Below, one piece after another: positions 36,826 through 44,912 of a DNA stretch of 64,000 nt. The stretch comes from Vulcanimicrobiota bacterium. Its GTDB lineage: Bacteria > Vulcanimicrobiota > Vulcanimicrobiia > Vulcanimicrobiales > Vulcanimicrobiaceae. How positions within the stretch are numbered: the first letter of the stretch is position 1; each line of letters opens with the position of its first letter. The notes beneath the pieces are model-generated. The model saw only the letters and a program-made list of their open reading frames with translations. It was not told the DNA's origin and ran no database searches. The DNA is taken from positions 222,132 through 286,131 of the forward strand of contig DAHUZB010000009.1 of the NCBI GenBank assembly GCA_027306785.1, read 5' to 3'. The translations under genes and the position numbers were made by a program.

Positions 36826-38739
36826 ATGGTCATCGAACGGATCGAGTCCCCCGCCGACGTGAAGGCGCTGCAGCACGACGAACTCGAGATTCTCGCTCGC
36901 GAGATCCGCGATATGCTCGTCGTCACCTGCTCGCGCAACGGCGGCCACCTGGCCCCCAACCTCGGCGTCGTCGAGCTCACGATCGCCCTGCATCGCGTAC
37001 TTCATCTTCCGGTCGACAAGCTCGTCTGGGATGTTTCGCATCAGGTCTACGTGCATAAGATCCTCACCGGACGCCGCGATCGTTTCAGCACGCTGCGTCA
37101 AGGCGGCGGAATCTCCGGATTCTCGATGCGCAGCGAGTCGGAGTACGATCAGTTCGGTGCCGGTCACGCGTCGACGTCGGTCTCGGCGGCGTACGGCATG
37201 GCGGTCGCACGCGATCTCGCGGGCGGCGACGAGACGGTCGTCGCGGTGCTCGGCGACGGCGCGCTCACCGGCGGCCTCGCCTACGAAGCGCTCAATAACG
37301 CGGGTCAGCTCAAGTCGAATTTCATCGTCATCCTCAACGACAACGAGATGTCGATCGCGCCCAACGTCGGCTCGATCGCCTCGTATCTCTCGATGCTGCG
37401 CAGCAAGCCGTTCGCGAATGCATTGCGCGAGCGTGCCAAGGACGTGTTCGGACATATTCCGTTCGGCGGAGCCGCGCGCAAGGCGTTTGCTTCGGCGGAG
37501 ATGGGCGCGATGCGCTTCGTCGCTCCCGCCGAAAAGACGGCCGTCATCTTCGAAGAGCTCGGCTTTCGCTACATGGGTCCGTTCGACGGGCACAACATCG
37601 ATACGCTCGTCGCGGCGCTCGAGACCGCGAAGGGCGTGCAGGGGCCGGTGTTGCTGCACGCGCGCACGATCAAAGGCAAGGGCTACGAGCCCGCCGAGAA
37701 GGATTCGCGCACGTTCCACGGCGTTTCGAGCGCCTTCGACGTGGAGAACGGCAAGCTCGAGATCAAGCCCGACGCGCGCCCGACCTTCTCCGACGCCTTC
37801 GCGGGCGCGCTGAACGCGGTCGCGGCGAAGAACCCCAAGGTCATCGGCATCACCGCCGCGATGCCCGACGGCACCAAGCTCTCCAAGTTCGCGAAGCAGT
37901 TTCCGGAGCGCTTCTTCGATGTCGGCATCGCCGAGGCGCACGCGGTCTGCATGGCGGCGGGCGCGGCCGCGTCGGGGTTGCAGCCGGTCTGCGCGATCTA
38001 CTCGACCTTTTTGCAGCGCGCGTACGATCAGATCGTCCACGACGTCTGCGTTCAGAATCTTCCGGTCGTCTTCGCGATGGACCGCGCGGGGCTCGTGGGC
38101 GACGACGGTCCGACACACATGGGCCTCTACGATGTCACTTATCTGCGCGCGCTGCCCAATATGACCGTGATGGCGCCGCGCAGCGAGGAAGAGATGCTGC
38201 CGATGCTCGAGCACGCGCTCGCGCTCGGCACGCCCGCGGCGCTACGGTATCCGCGCGGCTCGACCAGCGGGCGACACAACGATCCGATCGCGCCGATCGA
38301 GTACGGGAAGGCCGAGGTGCTGCGGCGCGGTGCGGGTGTGGCGATCCTCGCCCTCGGGAACACCGTCGACCTGGCGCTCGATGCCTACGACCTGCTCGCA
38401 AGCGGCGAGTTCGGCCCGTCGGACCGATTACCGACCGTGGTCAACGCGCGCTTTGCAAAACCCGTCGATGCGGCGCTCCTCGCCGAGCTCGCCCCCGATC
38501 ACGCGGCCCTGATTACCCTGGAAGAGCACGCGCTCGCAGGCGGCTTCGGGTCGGCGGTCGTAGAGAGCGTGTCGGATCGGGGGCTGGGCCTTCGCGTCGA
38601 GCGGATCGGTATCGCCGATGTGCTCGTCCAGCACGATTCACCAGCCCGGCAACGAGCGCAGTTCGGCCTTTCCTCGGAATCGATCGCGCGAGCGGTCGTC
38701 CGTGCATTCGAAGATCATCGTCAGGAGATACGTCGTTGA
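36826..38739 (+). CDS. dxs: 1-deoxy-D-xylulose-5-phosphate synthase
   Basis: 637 residues. ThDP-dependent enzyme joining pyruvate and glyceraldehyde-3-phosphate, first step of the MEP isoprenoid route. Motifs in order: SRNGGHLAPNLGVVELTIAL, the ThDP-Mg site VLGDGALTGGLAYEALNNAG, then transketolase-like FFDVGIAEAHAVCMAAG and RAGLVGDDGPTHMG. The start (ATG 36826) is chosen at the family's N-terminus; longer readings run into non-homologous sequence. The stop overlaps secG (TTGA). Confidence 0.95.
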   Translation: MVIERIESPADVKALQHDELEILAREIRDMLVVTCSRNGGHLAPNLGVVELTIALHRVLHLPVDKLVWDVSHQVYVHKILTGRRDRFSTLRQGGGISGFSMRSESEYDQFGAGHASTSVSAAYGMAVARDLAGGDETVVAVLGDGALTGGLAYEALNNAGQLKSNFIVILNDNEMSIAPNVGSIASYLSMLRSKPFANALRERAKDVFGHIPFGGAARKAFASAEMGAMRFVAPAEKTAVIFEELGFRYMGPFDGHNIDTLVAALETAKGVQGPVLLHARTIKGKGYEPAEKDSRTFHGVSSAFDVENGKLEIKPDARPTFSDAFAGALNAVAAKNPKVIGITAAMPDGTKLSKFAKQFPERFFDVGIAEAHAVCMAAGAAASGLQPVCAIYSTFLQRAYDQIVHDVCVQNLPVVFAMDRAGLVGDDGPTHMGLYDVTYLRALPNMTVMAPRSEEEMLPMLEHALALGTPAALRYPRGSTSGRHNDPIAPIEYGKAEVLRRGAGVAILALGNTVDLALDAYDLLASGEFGPSDRLPTVVNARFAKPVDAALLAELAPDHAALITLEEHALAGGFGSAVVESVSDRGLGLRVERIGIADVLVQHDSPARQRAQFGLSSESIARAVVRAFEDHRQEIRR

Positions 38740-39125
38740 GCCAAGTCGCAGCTGCGGCCACCCCGCAACCGCACGTCCAAGTCACTTCGGTGCCGGTACC
38801 CCACGGGTCGGCGCTGCCGCAGGGACTCACCGTCCCGCAGCCGGTGGTGCCGCAGGCGCAGATGCCGCAGACGTTCTTTCAATTGCACGCGAGCTGGCTC
38901 ACGCATACGGTGGCGGGCATCTTCATCATCGCGGCGATCGCACTGATCGTGCTGCTCGCACTGCAGACGACGAAGAACGAAGGGCTCTCCGGCACGATCG
39001 GCGGACGCGTTGAATCGAGCTACCGCGGCCGCCTCGGCGCCGAGGAGCAGTTGCAGCGCATCACCGGGATCGCGGCGGTCGTCTTCGTGTTCTGCGCGTT
39101 CTTCCTCTCGCTCTCGGGAATCTAG
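38736..39125 (+). CDS. secG: SecG, preprotein translocase subunit
   Basis: 129 residues, longer than usual SecG because of a Pro/Gln/Val-rich N-terminal extension of about 50 residues. Then come TM1 (VAGIFIIAAIALIVLLALQ), the conserved loop KNEGLSGTIGG and TM2 near the end (IAAVVFVFCAFFLSL). Partner of SecYE in the inner membrane. A TTG start at 38736 follows AGGAG and overlaps the dxs stop. The extension is cytosolic or periplasmic depending on topology and has no known role. Confidence 0.85.
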   Translation: MSQVAAAATPQPHVQVTSVPVPHGSALPQGLTVPQPVVPQAQMPQTFFQLHASWLTHTVAGIFIIAAIALIVLLALQTTKNEGLSGTIGGRVESSYRGRLGAEEQLQRITGIAAVVFVFCAFFLSLSGI

Positions 39126-39133
39126 CACCGCTC

Positions 39134-40135
39134 TTGGGCGCGCTGCTCGACGTCAAGAATCTCCGCACGACGTTTCGTACGGAGGATGGACCCGTGACGG
39201 CCGTCAACGGCCTCTCGTTCTCGCTCCAAGCCGGTGAGACGCTCGGCATCGTCGGCGAATCCGGCTCGGGTAAATCGGTGACGGCGCTCTCGATCATGCG
39301 CCTGCTCGCGCGTACCGCGCGTGTGAGCGCGGATCGCGTGCTCTTCGAAGGCGAAGAGCTGCAGAAGAAGAGCGAAGCCGAGATGCGCAAGATTCGGGGC
39401 AACAAGATCGCGATGATCTTTCAGGACCCGATGACGAGCCTCAATCCGGTGCTCACCGTGGGCGAGCAGATCGCCGAAGCGGTGCGCCTGCATCTCGGGC
39501 TCTCGAAGAAAGATGCGCGCGACAAGGCGATCGAGATGTTCAAACTCGTGCGCATCCCCTCGCCCGAGAAGCGCGTGGACGACTATCCGCATCAGTTCTC
39601 CGGGGGCATGCGTCAGCGCGTGATGATCGCGATGGCGCTCTCGTGTAATCCGACCCTGCTGATCGCAGACGAGCCCACGACCGCGCTCGACGTGACGATT
39701 CAAGCCCAGATTCTCGATCTGATGAACGAGATGCAGCGCGAGACCGGCGCGGCGATCATCATGATCACCCACGATCTCGGCGTGGTCGCGGAGGTCTGCA
39801 AAAACGTGCTCGTGATGTACGGCGGCAATCTGGTGGAGTACGGCTCCGCGCAGCAGATCTTCAAAGAGCCGAAGATGCCCTACACGCAAGGGCTCCTCGC
39901 GTCGCTGCCGCGGCTCGATTCGCGTGAACACGAGCGTCTGCAGCCGATCGAGGGGCAACCGCCCAACCTGCTCAACTTGCCGACCGGCTGCGCGTTCGCG
40001 CCGCGTTGCAAGCAGCGCATGCCGGTGTGCGACGAGCCGGTGAAACTCTATGACTTCGGGGCGGGACACCTGGCGCGGTGTTGGCTCTACGACGAGCAGC
40101 TTCCGACCGTGCTCGATGCGGGGAGCGCATCGTGA
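39134..40135 (+). CDS. Oligopeptide/dipeptide ABC transporter ATPase, OppD/DppD type
   Basis: 333 residues. Walker [10 protein letters not shown]-loop [11 protein letters not shown], signature FSGGMRQR, Walker [14 protein letters not shown] and H-loop ITHD are all present. The C-terminal oligopeptide/dipeptide extension has the Cys cluster CAFAPRC ... MPVC ... C seen in OppD. TTG start at 39134. It is coupled to the OppF-type gene by GTGA overlap. No permease or substrate-binding gene is in the window, so these must be elsewhere. Confidence 0.92.
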   Translation: MGALLDVKNLRTTFRTEDGPVTAVNGLSFSLQAGETLGIVGESGSGKSVTALSIMRLLARTARVSADRVLFEGEELQKKSEAEMRKIRGNKIAMIFQDPMTSLNPVLTVGEQIAEAVRLHLGLSKKDARDKAIEMFKLVRIPSPEKRVDDYPHQFSGGMRQRVMIAMALSCNPTLLIADEPTTALDVTIQAQILDLMNEMQRETGAAIIMITHDLGVVAEVCKNVLVMYGGNLVEYGSAQQIFKEPKMPYTQGLLASLPRLDSREHERLQPIEGQPPNLLNLPTGCAFAPRCKQRMPVCDEPVKLYDFGAGHLARCWLYDEQLPTVLDAGSAS

Positions 40136-41169
40136 AGCCCGCGGTCGCGCCGCTGCTCGAGGTACGCAACCTCGTCAAATACTTCCCGATCCACGCGGGT
40201 CTGTTCTCGCGTCACGTCGGCGACGTTAAAGCCGTCGACGGCGTCGATTTTGCGATCGCGCCGGGCGAGACGCTCGGCTTGGTCGGCGAATCCGGATCGG
40301 GCAAGACGACGATCGGGCGTCTGGTGCTGCGCCTCTTGGAGAAGACCGAGGGCGAGGTCATCTTCAACGGCATCGACGTGACGACCGCGGACCGCGCGCA
40401 GGTACGTAAGCTGCGCCGCGAGATGCAGATCATCTTCCAGGATCCGTTCGCGAGCCTGAATCCGCGCATGTCGGTGGGCGAGATCATCGGCGAGCCGCTG
40501 CGCATCCACGGCATCGCTACAGGCAAAGCGGTCGACGAGCGCGTGCAGGAGCTGCTCAAGGTCGTCGGCCTGCGACCCTATAGCGCGAATCGCTATCCGC
40601 ACGAGTTCTCCGGCGGTCAGCGGCAGCGCGTCGGCATCGCCCGCGCGCTCGCGGTCAATCCCAAGTTCATCGTGTGTGACGAACCGGTCTCCGCGCTCGA
40701 CGTCTCGATTCAGGCGCAGGTGATCAACCTGCTCGAGGATCTCCAGCAGCAGCTCGGGCTCACCTATCTGTTCATCGCGCACGATCTTTCGGTCGTCCGC
40801 CACATCTCCACGCGCGTGGCGGTGATGTACGTGGGCAAGATCGTCGAGCTGGCCGATCGCGACGAGCTCTACGAGCATCCGCTCCACCCCTACACCCAGG
40901 CGCTGCTCTCGGCGATCCCGATCCCCGATCCGAGCGTCGAGGCGCGGCGCGAACGGGTCGTGCTCTCGGGCGATATCCCTTCGCCGGTCAATCCGCCCTC
41001 CGGCTGCCGCTTTCACACGCGCTGTCCGGTCGCGTTCGATCGCTGTTCGAGCGAGATCCCCGCGTTCAAAGAGTACGCGAGCGGTCACTTCGCCGCGTGT
41101 CATTGGGTCGATGAACACGGCGGCCGGGCGCCCGATATCACGCACGGTCCCGCGATCCTCTCCACCTGA
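40132..41169 (+). CDS. Oligopeptide/dipeptide ABC transporter ATPase, OppF/DppF type
   Basis: 345 residues. Walker [10 protein letters not shown]-loop [11 protein letters not shown], signature FSGGQRQR, Walker [15 protein letters not shown]-loop AHDLSV. The C-terminal GCRFHTRCP Cys motif is typical. GTG 40132 overlaps the stop of the OppD-type gene. With it, this makes a heterodimeric ATPase pair for peptide uptake. Confidence 0.92.
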   Translation: MKPAVAPLLEVRNLVKYFPIHAGLFSRHVGDVKAVDGVDFAIAPGETLGLVGESGSGKTTIGRLVLRLLEKTEGEVIFNGIDVTTADRAQVRKLRREMQIIFQDPFASLNPRMSVGEIIGEPLRIHGIATGKAVDERVQELLKVVGLRPYSANRYPHEFSGGQRQRVGIARALAVNPKFIVCDEPVSALDVSIQAQVINLLEDLQQQLGLTYLFIAHDLSVVRHISTRVAVMYVGKIVELADRDELYEHPLHPYTQALLSAIPIPDPSVEARRERVVLSGDIPSPVNPPSGCRFHTRCPVAFDRCSSEIPAFKEYASGHFAACHWVDEHGGRAPDITHGPAILST

Positions 41170-41196
41170 GGTTAACCTGCTCTTAGATGCTCGATA

Positions 41197-41223
41197 ACGC
41201 CCTTCGGCTACGCTGGAGGGCGT
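41197..41223 (+). promoter_or_regulatory. Hairpin covering the Shine-Dalgarno and start of the phosphodiesterase gene
   Basis: ACGCCCT (41197-41203) pairs with AGGGCGT (41217-41223); the 13-nt loop contains GCTACG. The 3' arm contains most of the GGAGGG ribosome site (41215-41220) and the first bases of GTG 41222. Folding would hide the start. Confidence 0.4.
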
Positions 41224-42007
41224 GATCGTTGCGCAGATCTCCGACCTGCACGTGCGCCGCGCGGGCCACGTGCTCCATCACATGCCGAACACGGCGAGCT
41301 ACGTGGAGCGCGCGATCGATTTGCTGCACGCGATGGATCCTCGCCCGACGCTCGTGCTCGCGACGGGCGACCTGACCGAGCGCGGCTCGCCTCACGAATA
41401 TCGCCGTCTGCGCACGCTGCTCGGACGGCTCGAAATCCCCGCATTTTTGTTGCCCGGCAATCACGATCGGCGCGATGCGCTGCGACGGGCATTCGCCGAT
41501 CATGCGTACCTGACGACCTGCGCAACCCACGCGAGCTATGCCTTCGATGCCTGGCCGCTGCGCGTGATCGCGCTCGATTCCACGTATCCGTCGCGCGCGG
41601 GCGGCTATGTCGACGACGAGCGTCTCGCGTGGCTCGACGCGGAGCTCTGCGAACATCCCAATCGGCCGACGATCCTCGCCCTCCACCATCCCCCGTTTCG
41701 CACCGGGGTGCGCGCGCTCGACGCGCACGGATTTCTCAACGTCGAACGCCTGGGCGAGATCGTGCGCCGCAACCCGCAGATCGCCCGTATCATCTGCGGT
41801 CACGTGCACACCGCGCCGATGCAGCCGTGGAACGGCACCCTCGCCTGCACCGCGCCGAGCACCTCACCGCAATTCGTCGTGGGACGTTCACCGCTCGGCA
41901 TCGGTCTCGAAGCCGCCGGTATCTTGACGCACGAGTGGACGTTCGACGCCGCCCTTCGTACCTCGGTCGTGCGCATCGACGGCCGTTACGCCGCGCTGAT
42001 CGCGTGA
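41222..42007 (+). CDS. Metallophosphoesterase, CpdA-like
   Basis: 261 residues. The calcineurin-like motifs appear in order: QISDLHV, TGDLTERG, LLPGNHDRR, LALHHPPF and ICGHVHT, giving the two-metal site. The length and order match 3',5'-cyclic-AMP phosphodiesterase CpdA, though other phosphodiester substrates cannot be excluded. GTG start with GGAGGG 2 bases upstream, inside a possible hairpin. No signal peptide, so cytosolic. Confidence 0.85.
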   Translation: MIVAQISDLHVRRAGHVLHHMPNTASYVERAIDLLHAMDPRPTLVLATGDLTERGSPHEYRRLRTLLGRLEIPAFLLPGNHDRRDALRRAFADHAYLTTCATHASYAFDAWPLRVIALDSTYPSRAGGYVDDERLAWLDAELCEHPNRPTILALHHPPFRTGVRALDAHGFLNVERLGEIVRRNPQIARIICGHVHTAPMQPWNGTLACTAPSTSPQFVVGRSPLGIGLEAAGILTHEWTFDAALRTSVVRIDGRYAALIA

Positions 42008-42024
42008 CACGGGGAAAAGAAGAA

Positions 42025-42047
42025 GGGACGATCGTGTCGATCGTCCC
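42025..42047 (-). terminator. Intrinsic terminator of the histone-H1-like gene
   Basis: Perfect 10-bp stem GGGACGATCG / CGATCGTCCC with a 3-nt loop. Read on the minus strand it is followed by CTTCTTCTTTTCCCC, a T-rich tract suited to termination. It lies between two convergent genes and may act on both. Confidence 0.65.
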
Positions 42048-42073
42048 TCGATTCTCGAAGCTACGCTTGCGCG

Positions 42074-42529
42074 TTAGGCTTTCTTCTTGCGGCCGCCGGC
42101 CTTCTTGCGGCCCGCGGCTTTCTTACGCCCGCCGGCGGCTTTCTTGCGTCCGCCCGCGGCTTTGCGCGTTGCCTTCTTGCGTCCGCCCGCGGCCTTCTTG
42201 CGTCCCGCCGCTTTCTTGCGCCCGCCTGCGGCCTTCTTGCGTCCGGCGGTCTTTTTGCGGCCCGCAGCCTTCTTGCGTCCGGTGGCTTTCTTACGTCCGC
42301 CCGCGGCCTTCTTGCGTCCGGCCGTCTTCTTGCGGCCCGCAGCCTTCTTGCGTCCGCCGGTGGCCTTCTTACGTCCGCCCGCCGCTTTGCGCGTCGTTTT
42401 CTTGCGCGCGCCCGCGGCCTTGCGCGTCGTCTTCTTACGTCCGCCCGCCGCTTTACGGCGCGTGGCTTTACGGCGCGGCTTCTTGGCTTCACCCATCGTG
42501 TCGCCATTCATCATGGTATAGGAGTCCAT
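42074..42529 (-). CDS. Histone H1-like Lys/Ala/Arg-rich repeat protein
   Basis: 151 residues. After a short start (MDSYTMMNGDTMGEAKKP) the protein is almost only repeats of KKAAG, RKKATG and RKAAGG, like eukaryotic H1 tails and bacterial AlgP/Hc1-type proteins. It is strongly basic and probably binds DNA in the nucleoid without a fixed fold. ATG 42529 has GGAG six bases upstream. The DNA is made of short imprecise tandem units and may change length by slippage. It is divergent from topA, so two supercoiling/nucleoid genes share one control region. Confidence 0.85.
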   Translation of the reverse strand: MDSYTMMNGDTMGEAKKPRRKATRRKAAGGRKKTTRKAAGARKKTTRKAAGGRKKATGGRKKAAGRKKTAGRKKAAGGRKKATGRKKAAGRKKTAGRKKAAGGRKKAAGRKKAAGGRKKATRKAAGGRKKAAGGRKKAAGRKKAGGRKKKA

Positions 42530-42574
42530 TCATTACTCCGCGTCCCCCGGGGGCCGAACAGCGTTATTTGGACA

Positions 42575-42597
42575 GCGCACAATTGCGCTTTAAGCGC
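42575..42597. promoter_or_regulatory. Overlapping palindromes between H1-like gene and topA
   Basis: AGCGC...GCGCT and GCGCTTTAAGCGC (42585-42597) form two overlapping inverted repeats in the 217-bp divergent region, next to CACTATAAAG. Candidate regulator site. Confidence 0.35.
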
Positions 42598-42628
42598 ACT
42601 ATAAAGGATTTCGACCAATCATGCAAAT

Positions 42629-42689
42629 CGCGCGCACGCACGCGCTCACGTGCGTACGCGCACGTACGCGTGTGCACGCGTGCGCGCGC
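42629..42689. promoter_or_regulatory. Alternating pyrimidine-purine tract (Z-DNA-prone) upstream of topA
   Basis: From 42647 to 42689 pyrimidine and purine alternate without fault (43 bp of CG, CA, TG and TA steps). With a break at 42645-42647 the pattern goes back to 42629. Such tracts flip to left-handed DNA under negative supercoiling. The tract ends 20 bp before the proposed -35 of topA. Confidence 0.6.
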
Positions 42690-42709
42690 CCTCGCCGAAG
42701 CGCCGTTCG

Positions 42710-42747
42710 TTGCCCCCGTCTTGACCCCGGGAGTATACTTAGCCCCG
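42710..42747 (+). promoter_or_regulatory. Putative leaderless promoter of topA
   Basis: TTGCCC (42710-42715), 18-bp spacer, TATACT (42734-42739). The expected transcription start falls about 7 bp later, at or next to GTG 42747. No Shine-Dalgarno is present before the GTG (TTAGCCCC). Confidence 0.5.
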
Positions 42748-44912
42748 TGAAAAAGCCCCTGATCATCGTGGAATCGCCGACCAAGGCACGCACGATCAAA
42801 AAGTTTCTGCCGCCGCGCTACAACGTGAAAGCGTCGGTCGGGCACGTGCGCGACCTCCCGAAGAGTACGCTCGGAGTGGACGTGGAGCACGACTTCGCGC
42901 CGCGCTACCTGACGATCAAGGGCAAAGGCGACGTCATCAAAGAGTTGAAAAGCGCGGTCAAAGGCGCGAGCGACGTCTTCCTCGCCACCGACCCCGATCG
43001 CGAAGGCGAAGCGATCGCGTGGCATCTGGCCGAGCTGCTGAAGCTCGAGAATCCCAAGCGCATCGAGCTCCACGAGATCACCAAAGACGCGGCGCTCGCC
43101 GCGCTCAAGGAGCCGCATCACATCGACATGGATCGGGTGAACGCGCAGCAGGCGCGTCGCATCCTGGATCGCCTCGTGGGCTACAAGATCTCACCGCTGC
43201 TCTGGGCGAAGGTGCGCGGCGGCCTCTCGGCCGGGCGCGTGCAGTCGGTCGCGGTGCGCCTGATCGTCGATCGGGAACGCGAGATCGGCGCATTCGTACC
43301 GCGCGAATACTGGAGTCTGACGGCGTCGCTCGCGACCGATCGCGATCCCTCGATCGTCTTTCCGGCCGACCTGGTGGCGCGTCGCGGCGAGAAGTTCGAG
43401 ATCACCACGCAGGCCGAGGCCGACGAGGTGCTCGCGGCGCTCGACGGTGCGCGCTTCGGCGTCGCCGCCGTGAAGCGGCGCGAGGTACGTCGCAACGCAC
43501 CCGCGCCGTTCACGACCTCGACGCTGCAGCAAGAGGCCTCGCGTAAGCTACGGCTGCGCGTGCGCCGCACGATGCAGATCGCGCAGGGATTGTACGAAGG
43601 CGTCGATCTGGGCGGCAGCGAGGGCACCCAGGGTCTCATCACCTACATGCGTACCGACTCGACGCGCATCAGCGATTCGGCGCGCGATGCGGCCCGCGAG
43701 TACATCACCGCCGCCTACGGCGAATCGTTCCACGGCGGCCGAGCGCACAAGGTGCGCGAGGGCGCGCAGGACGCGCACGAAGCAATCCGCCCCACGAGCG
43801 TGTTTCGCACGCCGGAGAGCGTCTCGCACATCCTCAAGCGCGACGAGCTGCGCCTCTACACCCTGATCTGGGAACGCTTCGTGGCTTCGCAGATGGCGGC
43901 CGCGGTGCTCGACCAAACGACCGTCGATATCGCCGCCGGCGACTACACGTTCCGCGCGACCGGCAGCGTGGTGAAGTTCCCCGGCTTTACCCGCGTATAT
44001 GAAGAAGGCCGCGACGACGAAAACGCCGCCGAGAAGGCTGAAAGCGCGGCGGCGAACGGGAAGAGCAAGGGCCGCGTACGTCTTCCGGAACTGCACGAAA
44101 ACGATGCGCTCGACTGCAGCAAGCTCGAGCCGAAGCAGCATTTCACCGAGCCGCCGCCGCGCTTTACCGAAGCGACGCTGGTGAAGGCGCTCGAGGAGAA
44201 CGGCATCGGCCGCCCGTCGACCTACTCGACGATCGTCGATACCATCCAATCCCGCGGCTACGTCACGCAAGAAGATCGCCGCTTCAAGCCGACCGAGATC
44301 GGGATCGCCGTCAACGACCTGCTCGCCGAGCACTTCAAGGACGTCGTCGATCTGAAATTCACCGCGCAGATGGAGCATTCGCTCGACAAGGTTGCGGACG
44401 GCAATCAGGATTGGGTCGCCATCCTGCGCGATTTCTACGGACCGTTCGTGAGCGAACTCGAGGAGGCGGAGAAGAAGCTGCCGCGGATCGAGATCAAAGA
44501 CGAGCCGACCGACGAGATCTGCCCGAACTGCAGCCGTCCCATGGTCATCAAGACCGGACGTTTCGGCAAGTTCATCTCGTGCACGGGCTACCCCGAGTGC
44601 AAGACGACGAAACCGATCGTGAAAGACACCGGCGCGAAGTGTCCCAAGGACGGCGGCATGATCGTGGAGCGCCGCTCCAAGAAAGGCCGCACGTTCTACG
44701 GCTGCGCCAACTATCCGAAGTGCGATTTCGTCAGCTGGGATCGCGTGATCCCCGAGCCGTGCCCCGTGTGCGGAAGCCACGTCGTGGCGAAGAACCGCCG
44801 CGGCGGCGTCGTGCTGCTCGAGTGCGCGGCCGATAAGGAGCACGACGTCTCGTCACTCGCCCCCAAGGGCGGCGATGAGTCCGGCGACGAGCGCGAACTC
44901 GCGGAAGTATGA
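42747..44912 (+). CDS. topA: DNA topoisomerase I
   Basis: Type IA topoisomerase of 721 residues that relaxes negative supercoils. TOPRIM domain at the start (IIVESPTKARTI, DPDREGEAIAWHL), active-site Tyr near residue 300 in ITYMRTDSTR, and GRPSTYSTIVDTI. The C-terminal part has three zinc-ribbon modules (CPNCSRPM ... CTGYPEC; CPKDGG ... CANYPKC; CPVCGS ... LLEC). In the first ribbon the Cys pairs are normal; in the second one Cys of the first pair is replaced by Asp. GTG 42747 has no visible ribosome site. Stop overlaps trmFO (ATGA). Confidence 0.95.
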   Translation: MKKPLIIVESPTKARTIKKFLPPRYNVKASVGHVRDLPKSTLGVDVEHDFAPRYLTIKGKGDVIKELKSAVKGASDVFLATDPDREGEAIAWHLAELLKLENPKRIELHEITKDAALAALKEPHHIDMDRVNAQQARRILDRLVGYKISPLLWAKVRGGLSAGRVQSVAVRLIVDREREIGAFVPREYWSLTASLATDRDPSIVFPADLVARRGEKFEITTQAEADEVLAALDGARFGVAAVKRREVRRNAPAPFTTSTLQQEASRKLRLRVRRTMQIAQGLYEGVDLGGSEGTQGLITYMRTDSTRISDSARDAAREYITAAYGESFHGGRAHKVREGAQDAHEAIRPTSVFRTPESVSHILKRDELRLYTLIWERFVASQMAAAVLDQTTVDIAAGDYTFRATGSVVKFPGFTRVYEEGRDDENAAEKAESAAANGKSKGRVRLPELHENDALDCSKLEPKQHFTEPPPRFTEATLVKALEENGIGRPSTYSTIVDTIQSRGYVTQEDRRFKPTEIGIAVNDLLAEHFKDVVDLKFTAQMEHSLDKVADGNQDWVAILRDFYGPFVSELEEAEKKLPRIEIKDEPTDEICPNCSRPMVIKTGRFGKFISCTGYPECKTTKPIVKDTGAKCPKDGGMIVERRSKKGRTFYGCANYPKCDFVSWDRVIPEPCPVCGSHVVAKNRRGGVVLLECAADKEHDVSSLAPKGGDESGDERELAEV

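Noticed and set aside
42087..42521. 144-codon Pro/Leu/Phe-rich frame on the + strand across the H1-like gene
   Set aside because: It is the exact complement of the KKAAG repeats; start and ribosome site exist only for the minus-strand gene.
42721..42726. TTGACC as the -35 box of topA
   Set aside because: Only 7 bp separate it from TATACT; the TTGCCC at 42710 gives an 18-bp spacer.
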